Positions 8,317 through 11,214 of a stretch of DNA of 11,214 nucleotides are shown piece by piece. Below the pieces are notes generated by a model that worked only from the letters and a program-made list of their open reading frames with translations, searched no databases and was not told the DNA's origin. Source of the stretch: Pseudomonadota bacterium. Its GTDB lineage: Bacteria; Pseudomonadota; Alphaproteobacteria; Caulobacterales; Caulobacteraceae. The DNA is taken from positions 1 to 11,214 of the forward strand of contig JAEYQX010000054.1 in the NCBI GenBank assembly GCA_023409795.1. The letters run 5' to 3'. The translations under genes were made by a program, and so were the position numbers. How positions within the stretch are numbered: the stretch's first letter is position 1; every line of letters starts with the position of its first letter.

Positions 8317-9351
8317 TCAGCTGGTCCTTTGCAAGGGCACCCTGCGCAGCGCGGCCAGGCTGGCGGCATTGGTGCAGAAACAGGCGGTGCGCAGCTGGCG
8401 GATCACTACCTGGAACAGGTCCACCACCGCCTCGGTGGATTCCGTCGCCGCATGGATCACCCCCGCCGCCATGCCGACCACGTCTGCGCCCAGGCGGATG
8501 GACTTGGCGACATCCAGGCCATCGCGCACGCCGCCCGAACCGATGATCAGGGCCTCGGGCAAGGAATTGCGGGCCTCGGCGATGGCGCGGGCGGTGGGAA
8601 TGCCCCAGCCGGCAAAGGCCTGGGCGTGGGCCCGGTCCGCCGCCTCGGTGGCGCGCTCGCCCTCGATCAGGGCCCAGTTCGTGCCCCCTGCCCCGGCCAC
8701 GTCCAGGCCCGCCGCGCCCATGGCGATCAGCCTCTGTGCCGTCAGGGCCGAGATGCCAGCCCCCGTCTCCTTGACGATCACCGGCACGTCCAGGCTGCGG
8801 ATCAGGGCCTGCAGGGCCGCCCCGACGCCCCACCAGTCGCGGTCGCCCTCGGGCTGGCAGGCTTCCTGCAACGGGTTCAGGTGGACCACCAGGGCATCGG
8901 CCCCAATCATGTCGATGGCGCGCCGGGCCTGGTCCAGGCCAAAGCCGCGGGTCAGCTGGGCGGCACCGATATTGGCCAGGATCGGCGTATCGGGGGCCCG
9001 GTCCCTGAGACTGCGATCAAGGCCGCCAGCCGGCCCGCCTTCCAAGGCGGTCCGCTGTGAGCCGACCGCCAGGGCCAGGCCCAGGTGCTGCGCCGTCTCG
9101 GCCAGCCGGGCGTTGATCGCCTCGGCGCGGGTCGGGCCGCCGGTCATGGCGCTGATCAGCAGCGGGGCCTGCAGCCGCCGTCCCAGCAGGTCTGCGCCCA
9201 GGTCGATGGAGCCATAGTCCAGATCCGGCAGGGCCTCATGGACAAAGCGCCAGTCGTCAAAGCCCGAGGCCGTCGCATGACGCCCCTTGCCCGCCAGCAC
9301 CACGTCCAGGTGCTGGTCCTTGCGCCCCAGGATCTGGTCAGAAGGGCTCAG
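8317..9351 (-). CDS. fni: Type II isopentenyl-diphosphate delta-isomerase (FMN-dependent)
   Basis: Interconverts isopentenyl and dimethylallyl diphosphate in the cytosol, supplying C5 units for quinones, carotenoids and other isoprenoids; the type II family uses reduced FMN and Mg2+. Family signatures, numbered from the CTG start (344 residues, usual size): GRKDQH (9-14) at the N-terminus, SAMTGG (67-72), HLNPLQE (157-163) carrying the active-site His, Asn, Gln and Glu, VKETGAGIS (193-201), DVAGAGGTNW (217-226) and the phosphate/FMN-binding GSGGVRDG (271-278). The first ordinary start codon is GTG at 9303, but it would remove the conserved RKDxH. No in-frame ATG, GTG or TTG lies between 9304 and the region upstream of 9430. 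The CTG at 9351 has GGAG 8 bases upstream and forms a CTGA overlap with the stop of the preceding gene. Function is sure; the exact start is inferred. The symbol idi is also used for this family. Confidence 0.93.
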   Translation of the reverse strand: MSPSDQILGRKDQHLDVVLAGKGRHATASGFDDWRFVHEALPDLDYGSIDLGADLLGRRLQAPLLISAMTGGPTRAEAINARLAETAQHLGLALAVGSQRTALEGGPAGGLDRSLRDRAPDTPILANIGAAQLTRGFGLDQARRAIDMIGADALVVHLNPLQEACQPEGDRDWWGVGAALQALIRSLDVPVIVKETGAGISALTAQRLIAMGAAGLDVAGAGGTNWALIEGERATEAADRAHAQAFAGWGIPTARAIAEARNSLPEALIIGSGGVRDGLDVAKSIRLGADVVGMAAGVIHAATESTEAVVDLFQVVIRQLRTACFCTNAASLAALRRVPLQRTS

Positions 9352-11195
9352 GGCTGTCTCTCCACGGTCAGGACATAGTCGCCGGTGGCCCCCGGCGCGA
9401 ACGAGCGCGCCCGGACCAGGTAGGTGCCATCGCGCGGGGCGGTCCAGTCCAGGCGGGCGTGGGTGTCGGACAGGCCATCGTCGTCTGAGGCCAGGACCCG
9501 CCAGTTGCCGTTCTTGTCCTCGCCCACCTCGACCAGGGCATCAAAGGTGGCGGCGATCAGGGTAAAGCGCAGCCTGTCGTTGGCCTTGGCGCGGAAGCTC
9601 CAGGCATCATAGGCGATGCCCTCGCTGGTCAGGCCATCCAGGTCGCTCAGGCTGCCGCGTGCGACCGAGGGCACCAGCAGGCTGCCCGGCCCCGGCTCCG
9701 GCCCCCGGTTGGTCAGCTCGATCGAATAAAGGCCGGTGCCGTCGGATTCATAGGACAGGGCGCGCGCGACATAGTCGCCATCTTCCGGCAGGGTAAAGTT
9801 CAGCCGCGCATCCGTCCCCTGGCGCAGGCCGTCGTCGTCGCTGGCCAGGACCTCGAAGCTGTCGTCGTCCCCCATGCGCCCGATCTGGGCCATGGCATCA
9901 AAATCGCCCGACCGGACGGTGATCTGGACCCTCTGGTTCTTGCTCCCCGAAAAGACATAGGCGCCATAGGCCTGTCCGTGGTCATCCACGGCCTGTCCGG
10001 TCTTCAGCTCGCCCTCCAGCGTCTGGCCAAAGGCGATGGCACCGGGGGGCGGGGCTTCGGGCAGGATGGCCAGCGTCAGGTCATAGTCGCCCTCGGTCCC
10101 GTCCACGCTGCGCGCCTCGATCCGGTATTCCCCATCCTCAGCCAGGCGATGGACCAGGCGGGCGTTCAGGTTCCCTGCCCCGTCGTCGTCCGAGGCCAGG
10201 CTGTTCATCTGAGCGTCGAACAACTCGACAAAGGCGTCGAAGTCGCTGGAATTCAGGGTAACGGAGATGCGCTGCCCGGCCTGGCCGGCAAAACGATAGT
10301 GGTCGGCGGCCATGCCGCTGTCAGAACGACCGGTCTGGGCGTCCAGCCGCCCCTCGACGGTGTCATCCGCCCGCAGGTCGCGCACGGCCGGCGGCTGGGG
10401 CCCCGGCTCGGTCGTGAGGCTGTAGCGCCCCTCGCCCGACTCGCCCACCGCCATGACCTTGATCACATAGGTCCCCGCGTCCGGGGGCGAAAAGATCAAT
10501 TCGGAGTTCAGCCCCTGGCCCGGGCCATCGTCGTTCCAGGCCAGTTCCGAGAAATGTCCATCAGTCATCTGACCCACGCTGACACGCGGGTCGAAGTCGT
10601 CCGATTCCAGGAAGATTCTCAGCCTTTCCCCGGCCTCGGCCCGCCATTGGAAGAGGTCGAACTGGGCCTCGTCCTCGTCTCGGGCGTCATCCTTGGTCAA
10701 GCGGCCATCGCGGCTGTCGGCCGAACCCACAGGCTCGGCCGCCGGGTAGGCAATCGCGGCCGGCGTCTGGATCGTCAGGCGATAGGCCCCGCCATTGGTC
10801 CCGGCAAAGGTGCGCGCCCGCAGGACATAGCTACCCCCGGCCTCTGCCGTGTATCGCAGGCGGGCATCCATGTCGCCGGCGGGGCCATCGTCGTTGAAGA
10901 CCAGGGGATCGCCGTCCGTCTGGTCTGCCCGGTAAAGCTCCAGATAGGGGTCGAAATCCTCGGACAGCAGGTCGACCTGGACCCGCTGGCCGGCGTCCAG
11001 GCGGATCAGGTAGTCCTGGTAGGCGATCGGCTCGGCCCCGTCGGTGACCGGGCTCTGTCCATCCAGTTCGCCGCGCACGTCAGCCCCGACAGCCAGTTCG
11101 GACAGAGTGGGCTGCGAGGCCAGGGCCTGCGCCTGTCCCGCCAATGACCAGACCAGAACCAAGGCACTGACGGCGACCCGAAGTGTTTGCTGCAT
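9348..11195 (-). CDS. Predicted secreted protein with five tandem PPC-like domains
   Basis: A 615-residue protein of unknown function. Residues 1-26 look like a signal peptide: a hydrophobic core (VAVSALVLVWSLAG), then QAQALA-S as likely cleavage site. The remainder is five repeats of about 115-120 residues, roughly 32-143, 156-263, 272-377, 388-495 and 506-612. Each has the pattern (D/T)FD followed about 20 residues later by an acidic NDDG or DDDG loop (FD at 81, 201, 319, 432, 551; loops at 101, 221, 336, 453, 571), then R/SxL and a GxYxx(R/K)A strand. This matches pre-peptidase C-terminal (PPC) beta-sandwich domains, known mainly as tails of secreted proteases, but no protease or other enzyme domain is present. 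There is no cysteine in the protein. The acidic loops may bind calcium, which is inference. Start: ATG with AGAGGG a few bases upstream. First visible gene of the minus-strand group; only 19 bases upstream of it are in the window, so its promoter cannot be judged. Confidence 0.9.
   Translation of the reverse strand: MQQTLRVAVSALVLVWSLAGQAQALASQPTLSELAVGADVRGELDGQSPVTDGAEPIAYQDYLIRLDAGQRVQVDLLSEDFDPYLELYRADQTDGDPLVFNDDGPAGDMDARLRYTAEAGGSYVLRARTFAGTNGGAYRLTIQTPAAIAYPAAEPVGSADSRDGRLTKDDARDEDEAQFDLFQWRAEAGERLRIFLESDDFDPRVSVGQMTDGHFSELAWNDDGPGQGLNSELIFSPPDAGTYVIKVMAVGESGEGRYSLTTEPGPQPPAVRDLRADDTVEGRLDAQTGRSDSGMAADHYRFAGQAGQRISVTLNSSDFDAFVELFDAQMNSLASDDDGAGNLNARLVHRLAEDGEYRIEARSVDGTEGDYDLTLAILPEAPPPGAIAFGQTLEGELKTGQAVDDHGQAYGAYVFSGSKNQRVQITVRSGDFDAMAQIGRMGDDDSFEVLASDDDGLRQGTDARLNFTLPEDGDYVARALSYESDGTGLYSIELTNRGPEPGPGSLLVPSVARGSLSDLDGLTSEGIAYDAWSFRAKANDRLRFTLIAATFDALVEVGEDKNGNWRVLASDDDGLSDTHARLDWTAPRDGTYLVRARSFAPGATGDYVLTVERQP
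9357..9363 (-). promoter_or_regulatory. Ribosome binding site for the isomerase CTG start
   Basis: GGAGAGA on the minus strand, inside the last codons of the five-repeat PPC gene. Its GGAG is 8 bases from the CTG at 9351. The position fits translational coupling across the CTGA stop/start overlap and argues for the CTG over the GTG at 9303, which lacks a good site. Confidence 0.55.
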
Positions 11196-11214
11196 AAGAC
11201 CCTCTATTCCTGAC

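Noticed and set aside
8264..8833. Upstream extension of the two-repeat PPC gene through the isomerase gene
   Set aside because: It is the out-of-frame translation of the isomerase. The ATG at 8263 has a strong ribosome site and begins a proper signal peptide.
9978..11147. 389-codon plus-strand frame opposite the five-repeat PPC gene
   Set aside because: The minus-strand frame has a signal peptide and five regular repeats; the plus-strand one has neither a ribosome site nor a recognisable domain.
9348..11195. Secreted protease reading of the five-repeat PPC gene
   Set aside because: PPC domains suggest proteases, but no catalytic motif (HExxH, GTSMA, GDSG) is present and the repeats fill the whole mature protein.

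Overview
The window is G+C-rich DNA with tightly packed genes. The sequence families suggest an alphaproteobacterium, and my best guess is a Caulobacter/Brevundimonas-type organism. That guess rests on family resemblance, not on a search. No intergenic gap exceeds 70 bases, and I see no RNA genes, CRISPR, insertion sequence or attachment site.

Bases 1-7480 hold a complete histidine-utilisation (hut) regulon in two divergent operons. On the minus strand the order is hutF > hutC > hutI, joined by two 4-base ATGA overlaps. On the plus strand it is hutG > hutU > hutH, with 4-base gaps. The two operons start from a 67-base divergent region carrying a near-perfect 16-bp palindrome with a TGTxTAxACA core, a likely HutC operator. 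The enzymes form the five-step route: HutH (histidine to urocanate), HutU (to imidazolonepropionate), HutI (to N-formimino-glutamate), HutF (to N-formylglutamate plus ammonia) and HutG (to glutamate plus formate). HutC is the GntR-family repressor, probably responding to urocanate and controlling itself. No histidine transporter is visible here.

A strong hairpin with T-tracts on both sides (7445-7480) separates hutH from a convergent minus-strand group and probably terminates both.

Bases 7487-11195, all minus strand, hold a predicted secreted protein of five tandem PPC-like beta domains (615 aa), then a type II FMN-dependent isopentenyl-diphosphate isomerase, then a second predicted secreted protein of two PPC-like domains (258 aa). 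The isomerase appears to start at a CTG codon overlapping the stop of the five-repeat protein (CTGA). Only that start keeps the family's N-terminal RKDxH motif. A cytosolic isoprenoid enzyme between two exported repeat proteins of unknown role is the least ordinary part of the window.
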